From an uncultured Gemmatimonadota bacterium (GTDB lineage: Bacteria; Gemmatimonadota; Gemmatimonadetes; Gemmatimonadales; GWC2-71-9), in contig CAMPKP010000034.1 in NCBI GenBank assembly GCA_946887295.1, positions 1-25,033 on the forward strand: 25,033 nt of DNA. The letters are read 5' to 3'. The position numbers and the translations under genes are program-made. Of the stretch, positions 14,224-22,379 are shown in pieces. Within the stretch, counting starts at the first letter, position 1. The number at the start of each line of letters is the position of its first letter. A model generated the notes under the pieces. The model was not told the DNA's origin and searched no databases. It was given only the letters and a program-made list of their open reading frames with translations.

Positions 14224-16767
14224 GTGGCCCCATGGCTGGGCGTGCTGCTGGTCCTCCAGGCGCAGGTGGCCACGACGCCCCCTCCGGCACCGGCTCCAGC
14301 GGCGACTGCGGTCCGGGCCACTCTTTCGGCCGAGCCCCCGGTCCTCGACGGACGGGATGACGATGCCGTCTGGCGATCCGCCCCGGCCCTGGACCAGTTC
14401 CTCCAGGCCAAGCCCAGCGAAGGCGCGCCACCCAGGCTCCGGACCGAGGCCCGGGTAGCGTACGACGCACGCAACCTCTACGTCTTCGTGCGCGCCTTCG
14501 ACCCCCATCCCGACAGCATCGTCAGCCTGCTCTCCCGCCGAGACGATCAGACCGCCTCCGACCAGGTCATACTCCTGCTCGACCCCTACCACGACCGCCG
14601 CACCGGCTACGAGTTCGTGGTGAATCCCGCGGGGGTGAAGGCCGACTATGCGATCTTCAACGACGGAAATGAGGACGTCGCCTGGGACGGCGTCTGGGAC
14701 GCGGCGACGTCCATCGACTCGCTCGGCTGGACCGCCGAGTACCGCATCCCGCTCTCGCAGCTGCACTACTCGGCGCGGAACAACGTCACGTTCGGTCTGC
14801 TGGTCTGGCGCGTCATCCAGCGGTACGGCGAGACCGTCACCTGGCCGCTGTACCGCACCTCCAAGTCGGGATTCACCTCCCAATTCGGCGAGCTCACCGG
14901 GCTCGAGGGACTGGCCAGCCCCGGCCACGCGGAGATCACGCCGTACGTGGTGGCCAAGAGCGTCCCGGGCCCGGCGGCCGCCGACTACGCGCGCGATCAG
15001 CGGCTTACGCTCGGCGGGGACCTCAAGTATCGGGTCGCCTCGAACCTCCTGCTCAACGCCACGGTCAATCCCGATTTCGGCCAGGTGGAGGCCGACCCGT
15101 CGGTGCTCAATCTCGGCGCCTTCGAGACCTTCTTCAGCGAGCAGCGTCCGTTCTTCGTGGAGGGGAAGGGCCTCTTCACCTTCAACGTGAACTGCGTCGT
15201 CGTGGTCGACTGCGACACCGGCGAGGGACTGTTCTATTCCCGCCGGATCGGGCGCTCGCCGCAGCTCGCCGGCACCTACGGCGACGAGTCGTCCGCCACG
15301 GCGACGCGGATCCTGGGCGCGACCAAGGTGACGGGCCGTCTTCCCGGCGGCTTTTCGCTGGGAGTGCTCGACGCGGTGACCGACGACGTGCCCGGACCCG
15401 GCGGCACGACGCTCGAGCCCCTCACCAACTACGCGGTAGCCCGCGGCAATCAGGACTACCACGATGGCGACGGGAGCGTGGGCTTCATCGTGACCGCGGT
15501 GAACCGCTCCCTGGACGCCTCGAGCGAGCCTCACCTCCATCGCAGCGCGTACACCGGAGGGCTCGACGCGAGGCGGAGGTTCGCGGGGCGGCTCGAGGTC
15601 TCTGGCTCGCTCGATTTCAGCCGGGTGGACGGCAGTCCCGCGGCCATCGCCCAGACCCAGCGAAGCCCGGTCCACCTGTATCAGCGCCCCGATGGTCCGC
15701 TGGCGTACGACTCCACCAGGACCTCGCTGGCCGGGACGAACCTGGAGCTCCGGTTCGCCAAGGTCGGCGGCAAGCGCCTCCAGTTCGAGACCGCCTACCA
15801 GCGGCGCTCGCCGGGCTTCGAGATCAACGACATCGGATTCCTCCGACAGGCCGACCAGCAGGCGTGGACCACCTGGGCGACACTGACCTTCAGGAACCCC
15901 AACCGGGTCTTTCGTGAGCTCAGGTGGAACTTCAACAACTGGGAATACTGGAGCGCCGCGGGACTGCCCACCGAGCGCGCCTTCAATACCAACGTGCACA
16001 CCCAGTTCACCAATCGCTGGTGGCTGCACCTGGGCGGCACCCTGGGCCAGCTCGGTGCCACCTACTGCGACCGCTGCGCCAGGGGTGGCCCGGCGATACG
16101 GCAGGATCCGTACGTCGCTCCGTGGGCCGGCATCGAAGGCGACGACCGGAAGCCGCTGGTGCCCGCGTTCTGGGTCAACTACTGGTGGGGGGACGAGGGC
16201 CGCTCCGAGTCGATCGAGCTGGAACCGGAGCTCGAGCTCAAGGTGTCCACCCGGTTCACCACCTCGCTCAGCGCCTCCTGGACCCGCAACAGGAACGACA
16301 CCCAGTACTTCGAGACGTTCACCGATTCGGCGGGAGCGCCGCGCTCGACCTTCGCGCATCTCGCGCAGAGGACGCTGAGCCTCACCTGGCGGGTGGGCTA
16401 CACCTTCACGCCCAACACCTCACTCCAGATCTACGCCTCACCCTTCGTCTCCAAGGGGACGTACAGCGACGTGCGCGAGGTGGCGAGCCCGAGAGCGGCC
16501 TCGTACGAGGCGCGCTACCGGCCCTATCCCGACCTGGCGGTGGCCGACGATCCCGGCGGGTTCAACGTCCAGGAGCTCCGCTCGAACGTGGTGTTCCGCT
16601 GGGAGTATCGGCCCGGCTCGACACTGTTCCTGGTGTGGAGTCAGGGACGGGAGGGCTCGTCCGATGTCGAGGGGAACAAGTCGTTCGGCGGGGACTTCGA
16701 GGACCTCTTCGGACGGCGCGCGAACCACACGTTTCTGGTGAAGGTCTCGTACTGGCTCGCGCGGTGA
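14224..16767 (+). CDS. DUF5916 outer-membrane beta-barrel with CBM9-like domain (847 aa)
   Basis: The protein starts with a carbohydrate-binding-family-9-like region at about 34-235 (PPVLDGRDDDAVWRSAPAL, then VAYDARNLYVFVRAFD), the N-terminal part of DUF5916 proteins. It continues as a large outer-membrane barrel to the end, with conserved NPDFGQVEADPSVLNLGAF and FFVEGKGLF segments. It ends in an aromatic strand (FLVKVSYWLAR), consistent with outer-membrane insertion. The family's substrate is unknown. The only start I find is GTG 14224, which gives a weak signal peptide (MAPWLGVLLVLQAQ) with no positive n-region. Upstream codons read R-E-R-L-Q, so an unrecognised upstream start is possible. 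Two cysteine pairs (in NCVVVVDC and YCDRC) may form disulfides. Confidence 0.88.
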   Translation: MAPWLGVLLVLQAQVATTPPPAPAPAATAVRATLSAEPPVLDGRDDDAVWRSAPALDQFLQAKPSEGAPPRLRTEARVAYDARNLYVFVRAFDPHPDSIVSLLSRRDDQTASDQVILLLDPYHDRRTGYEFVVNPAGVKADYAIFNDGNEDVAWDGVWDAATSIDSLGWTAEYRIPLSQLHYSARNNVTFGLLVWRVIQRYGETVTWPLYRTSKSGFTSQFGELTGLEGLASPGHAEITPYVVAKSVPGPAAADYARDQRLTLGGDLKYRVASNLLLNATVNPDFGQVEADPSVLNLGAFETFFSEQRPFFVEGKGLFTFNVNCVVVVDCDTGEGLFYSRRIGRSPQLAGTYGDESSATATRILGATKVTGRLPGGFSLGVLDAVTDDVPGPGGTTLEPLTNYAVARGNQDYHDGDGSVGFIVTAVNRSLDASSEPHLHRSAYTGGLDARRRFAGRLEVSGSLDFSRVDGSPAAIAQTQRSPVHLYQRPDGPLAYDSTRTSLAGTNLELRFAKVGGKRLQFETAYQRRSPGFEINDIGFLRQADQQAWTTWATLTFRNPNRVFRELRWNFNNWEYWSAAGLPTERAFNTNVHTQFTNRWWLHLGGTLGQLGATYCDRCARGGPAIRQDPYVAPWAGIEGDDRKPLVPAFWVNYWWGDEGRSESIELEPELELKVSTRFTTSLSASWTRNRNDTQYFETFTDSAGAPRSTFAHLAQRTLSLTWRVGYTFTPNTSLQIYASPFVSKGTYSDVREVASPRAASYEARYRPYPDLAVADDPGGFNVQELRSNVVFRWEYRPGSTLFLVWSQGREGSSDVEGNKSFGGDFEDLFGRRANHTFLVKVSYWLAR

Positions 16768-16824
16768 TCGTCCGGTCCCCCCGGCCCGCAGCGGCGGGAG
16801 CCGCGGCGCCGGCAAGAGTCGCCC

Positions 16825-17829
16825 TCAGGGCACCGGCAGCCTGCCGACCGTGTTCCGATCGGTCCCGTACCAGATCTCCCGCGTGGGGCCGTGGAATATC
16901 ATGTGGCGGATGGTGTTCGCCTCCGCTCCGCCCTCGGTCGCCGCGCTGTCGGTGAACTTCCCCGCGCGCGGGTCGAAGGCCACCAGCAGGTTGGGCCGCA
17001 CTCCCGTCTCCGCCAGCCAGATCTTGCCCGTGTCGTCACCCGCCATCGCGTACGGCAGCGACGCCGCTCCGCCGGGCATGGCGTACTCTTTCACCTTCCC
17101 GGTCGCAGGGTCGAGCCTTCCGAGATAGCCCCGCGCATAGTCGCCGTACCAGATCGCGTCCCCCTTCACGACCAGTCGCCGGGGCCGGGCGCCGTCGGGC
17201 AGCTCGAACCGCCGCTCCTTCATCGTCGCGGGATCGATCGTGCCCACCTGGTTGGTGCCGAAGAGCACGTACCAGGGCCGCTGCCGGGCGTCCAGATCGA
17301 TGCCATACGGCCGGGTGCCCGCTCCCGTCTCCCAGAGACGGATCTTCCCGCTCTTCGCATCGAGCCGTCCGACCACCGCCGAGTTCTGCGCCGTGAACCA
17401 GGCGTTTCCCGAGCTGTCCAGAACCATGGTGTGTGGGTCGTCCACCTTCGGGTCGGGCATCGGGAAGGAGGTGAGCTTCCGGGTCTCCGGATCCAGTTTT
17501 ACCAGCCGTCCGTTGCGGTTGCCCGTGAACCAGACCATGCCGTCCCGCGCCACGACGAGGTTGTGCGGATGGGTACCAGGCTCGATCTGGTAGCGCTCGA
17601 ACCGGCCGGTCTTCGGCTCCAGGTAGGCGACGTAGTCGCCCTCCTGCCCCACGAACCAGACCCGTCCCCTGGCGTCCATGAAAGGGTCGCGGGGACGGGA
17701 CGCTTCCCACGGTACCTTCCACTCCTCCACCTGGAGTGGGGCCGAACGGCTCGGAGGGGCCTGCTCCACCGACCCTGCGGCGGTGAGCGCGAGCGCAAGC
17801 GGGATCAGTCCCGCCATCAGCCTGTTCAT
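16825..17829 (-). CDS. Vgb-like (virginiamycin B lyase-type) beta-propeller, exported
   Basis: A 334-residue protein with a signal peptide (LMAGLIPLALALTAAGSVEQ). It is built of repeats like GRVWFVGQEGDYVAYLEP, GMVWFTGNRNGRLVKLDPET and GNAWFTAQNSAVVGRLD, which are the Vgb/NHL-type seven-bladed propeller. Virginiamycin B lyase linearises streptogramin B antibiotics, but most members of this fold have other or unknown roles, so resistance should not be assumed. Start at 17829, with GAGGAGA upstream at good spacing. It is followed on the same strand, 33 bp to the right, by the methyltransferase. Confidence 0.85.
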   Translation of the reverse strand: MNRLMAGLIPLALALTAAGSVEQAPPSRSAPLQVEEWKVPWEASRPRDPFMDARGRVWFVGQEGDYVAYLEPKTGRFERYQIEPGTHPHNLVVARDGMVWFTGNRNGRLVKLDPETRKLTSFPMPDPKVDDPHTMVLDSSGNAWFTAQNSAVVGRLDAKSGKIRLWETGAGTRPYGIDLDARQRPWYVLFGTNQVGTIDPATMKERRFELPDGARPRRLVVKGDAIWYGDYARGYLGRLDPATGKVKEYAMPGGAASLPYAMAGDDTGKIWLAETGVRPNLLVAFDPRAGKFTDSAATEGGAEANTIRHMIFHGPTREIWYGTDRNTVGRLPVP

Positions 17830-17862
17830 CGTGGTCTCCTCGGGAGGTCAGTCGCTGCGACG

Positions 17863-18777
17863 TCAGTCGGTGCCGCTGGTGTCGGCGGGCTGAAGGTCGG
17901 GCCGGGCGCCCGGCCTGGTCCGCACCGCGGTCCAGGACCAGCCGCCACCCTGCCCCGTCGTCGTGCCGGTGGCACGGTCGTCGCTCACCCTGCCGCTGAA
18001 CTGGAGCCCCTGACTCCCGCCGGAGCCTCGCGGCACGACGAAGGTCAGCTGGTCCCCCTTCACGACGGGGCTCGATATTGGCGCCGCCTTGCCGCCCGAT
18101 GCCGCCGTGCCCGAGACCTGCTGGTACTTCTGCTGGAGATTCAGGGTATATGTCTTTCCCGCCGACCCTCCCTCCGGCTCCAGTCGCCACTCCCCCGACA
18201 CGTCCGCCGGGATGATCCACAGAAAGGCGTAGCTCTGGAACCCCGAGGCGGTCTTGATGTCGAGCGTCCGGTCCGGCTTCCAGGCGCCCATGTCGAACGC
18301 GTTGGAGACGACGCGGGTACCGGGCCGCAACTCCTTGAACAGCTTGGGCCGCAGTCGCTCGTTGAGCGACGGCAGCAGGTAGAGCGCCACGACGGTGGCC
18401 TTGGAGAGATCCTGCTCGAAGAGATCGCCCTCGATGAACTCGATCCGGTTCCTGACGCCGGCGGTGTCCGCGTTGCGCTTGCTCTCCTTGATGCGGACCG
18501 GGTCGATATCCACGCAGACGCCCCTTCTGGCCCCGTGCTTCTTGACGGCAGCGATGACGATCCGGCCGTCACCGCAGCCCAGGTCGTACACCACGTCCTT
18601 GGAATCGACCCGGGCGGCGGCGAGCATCTCGCGCACCTTCGTCGTGTCGGTGGGAACGAAGACGACATCCGGCGTCCTGGCCGGGGCCGACGGCTGCTGG
18701 CCGGCAAGCCCGCCGGGAGCCGCGAGTGCGAGCGCCGCGAAGGCGGCCCGCAACTGGGTGTGGGCTATGGTGCCCAT
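17863..18777 (-). CDS. Class I SAM-dependent methyltransferase-like protein with signal peptide
   Basis: The core (about residues 45-175) is a Rossmann-like class I methyltransferase. Motif I is DLGCGDGRI at 65-73, followed by VDIDP with Asp90 and Asp92 and a later EGDLFEQD. Residues 1-28 look like a signal peptide (ALALAAPGGLAGQQ). That is odd for an enzyme that needs cytoplasmic SAM. A C-terminal beta-rich domain (about 190-304, VSGEWRLEPEG...) may be a separate binding module. Start at 18777 has GAGG at about 7 nt. Its first codons overlap the end of the APC permease gene (stop at 18765-18767) by 13 bp, so it is coupled to it. Substrate unknown; not all such proteins need be active methyltransferases. 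Confidence 0.85.
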   Translation of the reverse strand: MGTIAHTQLRAAFAALALAAPGGLAGQQPSAPARTPDVVFVPTDTTKVREMLAAARVDSKDVVYDLGCGDGRIVIAAVKKHGARRGVCVDIDPVRIKESKRNADTAGVRNRIEFIEGDLFEQDLSKATVVALYLLPSLNERLRPKLFKELRPGTRVVSNAFDMGAWKPDRTLDIKTASGFQSYAFLWIIPADVSGEWRLEPEGGSAGKTYTLNLQQKYQQVSGTAASGGKAAPISSPVVKGDQLTFVVPRGSGGSQGLQFSGRVSDDRATGTTTGQGGGWSWTAVRTRPGARPDLQPADTSGTD

Positions 18778-20153
18778 GTGGTGCCTCGTGCGACGGGAGG
18801 GTTGAGCGCCGCGCGGGAGCGGCCGGCGAGCGCGAGGACCGGAAGTCCCGCGAGCATCACGGCGACTCCCAGCAGCGCGCCGCGGCCGGCGTAGACGACG
18901 CTGGAATAGAGCATGTAGGCGGCGATGCCGCAGAACAGCAGGGGAACGACGGGATAGAGGGGCACGCGGAACGGTCGCTCCACCGAAGGCTCGCGCCGCC
19001 GGAGGACCAGCAGAGAGGCGCCGGTGCCGAGCAGGATGAGCCAGAAGACCGGCGCGGTGTAGGCGACCATCGCCTCGAACCCGCTCCGGGCCAGGGCGCC
19101 GAACGCCACCAGCAGAAGCGCGATCCCGCCCTGCAGCAGGAACGCGGCGCGGGGGGTCTGCCGGCCCCCGTGCCAGTCGCCGAGGAAGCCGAACCGCGGC
19201 ACGTCCCGCCCCAGCGCATAGTTGCTTCGCGCCCCGGTGATCATGGTGGCGTTGGCGGAGGAGAGCGCCGCGACGATGACGGCGAAGCTCACCGTCGCCG
19301 CGCCCCACTCACCCACGGACGCCTGCATCAGATCCGCGGCCACCGCCTCCGATCCGGCCACTCCTGCCAGGCCCAGGCCGCGCAGGTAGGCGGCGTTCGC
19401 CAGCAGATAGAGCACGGTGATGATGCCGAGTCCCCAGCCCAGCGTCCGGATGGCCCCCCGCCGTCGATCCCGCAGCTCTGCGGAGATGTAGGCCGCCTCG
19501 CTCCATCCGCCGAAGGTGAGCAGGACGAACACCACCGCGAGCGCGATGCCGCCGGTCGAAGCCTCGGGGGCGGGGGTGGCTGCCGGAAGCGTCGGAGTCG
19601 CGACGAAGAGACCCGCCACGATCACCGCAGTCAGACCCAGTACTTCGAGCGCCGTGAGCGCGTACTGCACTCCGCCGCTCTGGCGCAGGCCCGCGAGGTT
19701 GAGCAGCGTCAGCGCGACGACGACTCCGGCCGCCACCCCCGCCGAAAGGCCGGGACGAGGATCGGATCCGCCCACGAGCGCCGCGACGTAGTCGCCGACC
19801 AGGAACGAGAGGATCGCGATGGAGCCGGTCTGGATCACCGTCATTCGAGACCAGGCGCAGAGAAAGCCGGCCCGAGCCCCGAACGCACGCCCCAGAAAGT
19901 GGTACTCGCCACCGGCGTTGGGATACGCGGTGGCCAGCTCGGCATAGCAGAGGGCGCCGAGCAGGGAGATCACGCCGCCGACCACCCACAGTGCCAGGAA
20001 CATGGTGCCGGAGGAGCTGCCGGCAGCCACCAGTTGCGGCGCGCGGAAGATCCCGGCGCCCAGGACCAGCCCGACGACGAGGACGACGCCATCGCGGGTG
20101 CGCAAGACCGGCTTGGGGACGGGCCGCTGTACCGTCACTTCCGCATCCGCCAT
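18765..20153 (-). CDS. APC-superfamily amino-acid permease (462 aa)
   Basis: About 12 hydrophobic helices. The first, VVLVVGLVLGAGIFRAPQL, carries the glycine-rich G-x-G-I-F motif that unwinds helix 1 in APC transporters. Substrate (amino acid or polyamine) cannot be told. RBS AGGAG lies 5-6 nt before the ATG at 20153. It overlaps the downstream methyltransferase, as the first gene of a likely three-gene minus-strand unit with the Vgb-like gene. Confidence 0.9.
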   Translation of the reverse strand: MADAEVTVQRPVPKPVLRTRDGVVLVVGLVLGAGIFRAPQLVAAGSSSGTMFLALWVVGGVISLLGALCYAELATAYPNAGGEYHFLGRAFGARAGFLCAWSRMTVIQTGSIAILSFLVGDYVAALVGGSDPRPGLSAGVAAGVVVALTLLNLAGLRQSGGVQYALTALEVLGLTAVIVAGLFVATPTLPAATPAPEASTGGIALAVVFVLLTFGGWSEAAYISAELRDRRRGAIRTLGWGLGIITVLYLLANAAYLRGLGLAGVAGSEAVAADLMQASVGEWGAATVSFAVIVAALSSANATMITGARSNYALGRDVPRFGFLGDWHGGRQTPRAAFLLQGGIALLLVAFGALARSGFEAMVAYTAPVFWLILLGTGASLLVLRRREPSVERPFRVPLYPVVPLLFCGIAAYMLYSSVVYAGRGALLGVAVMLAGLPVLALAGRSRAALNPPVARGTTWAP

Positions 20154-20279
20154 ACGCGCTCCTGGGACGCCGGTGCGGCCAGGGAAGCCGCGGCCGCTTC
20201 AAGGTCCGGGTGGGAAGGCAATAGAGCGCGTCGGGGCGGCAGACGGCTGTAACGCCCAACACACACCCGGGAGGTCTGC

Positions 20280-21233
20280 TCAGGCCAGATCCATCTCCCA
20301 GGTCTGGCCCATCAGGTCGTGCCCGAAGCTGCGGTGGTGCTCCTCCTCCACCAGTCGGAACCCGGCCCGCTCATAGATGTGCCGCGCGGCATGCAGGACG
20401 GCGTTGGTCCACAGGCTGATGCGCGCGTACCCCGCGGCGCGCGCGAACCGCAGGCATTCCTCCACCAGCAGCGTGCCGATGCCGTGGCCCCGGGCCCAGG
20501 GCTCGACCAGGAGCAGGCGGAGACGCGCCACCTCGTCCGATTTCCTGACCAGGAAGACCGATCCCGCCGGCCGGCCGCTCAGCTCCGCGATCCAGGCGCG
20601 CTCTACCCGGGTATCGCGCTCCGCGACGTACCGCCCCACGATCTCCGCCACGAGTCCCTCGAACTCCGCATTCCAGCCATACTCCTCGGCGTAGAGCTCG
20701 CCGTGGCGCTGGATCACCCATCCGAGCTCGCCCACCCGGGGCTCCCGCAGCAGGACAGTAGCCCGCCCCGCCTCCTCGTCGCCGTCGCTCGGGGCGAGCA
20801 ACGCCTCGATCCGCTGCATCCCCTCGATCAGCTCCCTACGCTGGGGGCCGGTGAGACGTGCCACCATGACCTCCACCTCCCTGGTGGAACGGGCGTCCAG
20901 GCCCTCGAACGTGCGCCGGCCGGTGTCGGTGAGGCTGAGCTGTCGTTGGCGGCGATCCGCGGCCGGCGCGCGGGCCGAGACCAGCCCATGCCTCCGCAGC
21001 CCCCGGAGAAGCCGGCTCAGGTACCCGCCATCGATCGCCAGGATCTCCCGCAGCTCGGTGGCCGTGATGCCCGGCCGGTGGGCGATCTCGTAGAGCAGCC
21101 GGACCTCGGAGAGGGAGAACGGGCTGTCGAGCAGCCCCTCCTCCAGCAGGCCGATCTGGCGGGTGTAGAAGCGGTTGAACCGGCGGACGGCGCCGGCGAA
21201 GTCGGCCCGGGGGGACGGCATGGGACCAACCAT
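20280..21233 (-). CDS. MarR-type regulator fused to a GNAT acetyltransferase
   Basis: The protein has two domains. Residues about 15-145 are a MarR-type winged helix (FSLSEVRLLYEIAHRPGIT then ATELREILAIDGGYLSRLLR and DRRQRQLSLTDTGR). Residues about 165-315 are a GNAT domain, with the acetyl-CoA loop at RGHGIG (248-253) and an IYERAGF near the end. Fusions of this kind are known in bacteria. The acetyl group acceptor is unknown. The gene is divergent from an NmrA-like protein, with a palindrome in between (21242-21260), so autoregulation and control of that neighbour are likely. The start is ATG 21233 or ATG 21221. Confidence 0.9.
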   Translation of the reverse strand: MVGPMPSPRADFAGAVRRFNRFYTRQIGLLEEGLLDSPFSLSEVRLLYEIAHRPGITATELREILAIDGGYLSRLLRGLRRHGLVSARAPAADRRQRQLSLTDTGRRTFEGLDARSTREVEVMVARLTGPQRRELIEGMQRIEALLAPSDGDEEAGRATVLLREPRVGELGWVIQRHGELYAEEYGWNAEFEGLVAEIVGRYVAERDTRVERAWIAELSGRPAGSVFLVRKSDEVARLRLLLVEPWARGHGIGTLLVEECLRFARAAGYARISLWTNAVLHAARHIYERAGFRLVEEEHHRSFGHDLMGQTWEMDLA

Positions 21234-21241
21234 GCGGCATT

Positions 21242-21260
21242 TAGTTGCTTATGTCAACTA
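21242..21260. promoter_or_regulatory. Candidate MarR operator (palindrome)
   Basis: TAGTTG-N7-CAACTA with perfect 6-bp arms lies just upstream of the MarR-GNAT ATG, in an AT-rich pocket. On the minus strand a consensus -35-like TTGACA (21257-21252) lies inside it, but no good -10 is found. This is the likely binding site for the MarR domain, and the divergent NmrA-like gene is the second probable target. Confidence 0.65.
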
Positions 21261-21334
21261 TCGTCGAGCGAGTCCGCACCCTCGACAGTACTATTGAGTG
21301 ATCGATCGAGTTTTCGACTACAGGAGGAGCTACC

Positions 21335-22297
21335 GTGAGCGACAAGAAGACGATTGCCGTGCTGGGAGCGACCGGCGCCCAGGGCGGCGGGCTGGTGCGG
21401 GCGATTCAGGGGGACCGGAACGGACCCTTCAGGGCTCGCGCGCTGACGCGCGACGTCAACTCCGACAAGGCCAAGGCGCTCGCCGCGACCGGCGCGGAGG
21501 TGGTCGCCGCCGACGTGGACGATCCCGCGACGCTGCGCCGAGCCTTCGAGGGAGCGCACGGTGCCTACTGCGTCACCTTCTTCTGGGACCACCTGTCTCC
21601 CGAGAAGGAATACGCCCAGGCGGGAGCGATGGCCGAAGCGGCCAGGCAGGCCGGCGTCGCGCACGTCGTCTGGTCCACCCTCGAGGACACTCGCAAGCAG
21701 GTGCCGCTGGACGACGACCGGATGCCCACCCTGATGGGGAAGTACAAGGTCCCCCATTTCGATGCCAAGGGCGAGGCGAATGCCCTCTTCACCCGGGCCG
21801 GAGTGCCGACGACGTTCCTGAACACGTCCTTCTACTGGGACAACTTCATCTACTTCGGCGCCGGCCCCCAGCGCGGTCAGGACGGGAAGCTCGCCCTGGT
21901 CATGCCTATGGGTGACAAGAAGCTGCCCGGCATCGCCGCGGAGGACATCGGCAAGGCCGCCTATGGCATCTTCAAGCGGGACCGCGAGTTCATCGGGAAG
22001 ATGGTGGGGATCGCGGGCGAGCACCTGAGCGGCGCCGAGATGGCCGCCGCGATGAGCCGCGCGCTGGGCGAGCAGGTGACCTATCAGGACGTGCCGCCCG
22101 AGGTCTATCGAAGCTTCGGCTTCCCCGGCGCCGACGACCTGGGCAACATGTTCCAGTTCAAGCGGGACTTCAACGACTTCTTCCGGGCCTCGCGAAGCGT
22201 GGAATTCACCCGCTCCCTGAACCCCGAGCTGCAGTCGTTCGAGCAGTGGCTCGGGAAGAATGCGAGCAAGATCCCGGTCCAGGCGGCCGCGACCTGA
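21335..22297 (+). CDS. NmrA-like NAD(P)-binding protein
   Basis: An atypical SDR of the NmrA/HSCARG group (320 aa). The N-terminus has GATGAQGGG at 11-19 with the glycine motif that binds NAD(P). The family's role is often redox sensing or use of quinone/NAD(P)H, but catalysis is not certain. GTG start at 21335 has a strong AGGAGGAG about 6 nt upstream. The gene is divergent from the MarR-GNAT gene. No signal peptide. Confidence 0.88.
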   Translation: MSDKKTIAVLGATGAQGGGLVRAIQGDRNGPFRARALTRDVNSDKAKALAATGAEVVAADVDDPATLRRAFEGAHGAYCVTFFWDHLSPEKEYAQAGAMAEAARQAGVAHVVWSTLEDTRKQVPLDDDRMPTLMGKYKVPHFDAKGEANALFTRAGVPTTFLNTSFYWDNFIYFGAGPQRGQDGKLALVMPMGDKKLPGIAAEDIGKAAYGIFKRDREFIGKMVGIAGEHLSGAEMAAAMSRALGEQVTYQDVPPEVYRSFGFPGADDLGNMFQFKRDFNDFFRASRSVEFTRSLNPELQSFEQWLGKNASKIPVQAAAT

Positions 22298-22334
22298 GCG
22301 GAGCTGTCACCCGGAGCCGGCGGCGTCCGTAGTC

Positions 22335-22351
22335 ACTGCACGAGCTGCAGT
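22335..22351. other. Inverted repeat before the M24 gene
   Basis: ACTGCA-CGAGC-TGCAGT with 6-bp arms lies 28 bp before the ATG at 22380. It may be a leader hairpin or a protein site. Weak evidence. Confidence 0.3.
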
Positions 22352-22379
22352 CGTCCCTCTCTCGAGCCAGGTCTCGCGA

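Noticed and set aside
14191..16359. A 722-codon open frame on the minus strand opposite the DUF5916 gene
   Set aside because: It is the antisense shadow of a GC-rich coding gene with a recognisable domain. Its translation has no known motif and no ribosome binding site.
16768..16824. Bidirectional terminator between the convergent DUF5916 and Vgb-like genes
   Set aside because: A GC-rich inverted repeat can be drawn, but it has bulges and no T-run in either direction.
16825..17829. Virginiamycin B resistance gene
   Set aside because: The fold is right, but the propeller family is broad and no other resistance marker is nearby. I call only the fold.
16891..18894. A 667-codon open frame on the plus strand
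   Set aside because: It spans three minus-strand genes that have domains, signals and RBS. Its own translation is low-complexity and lacks motifs.
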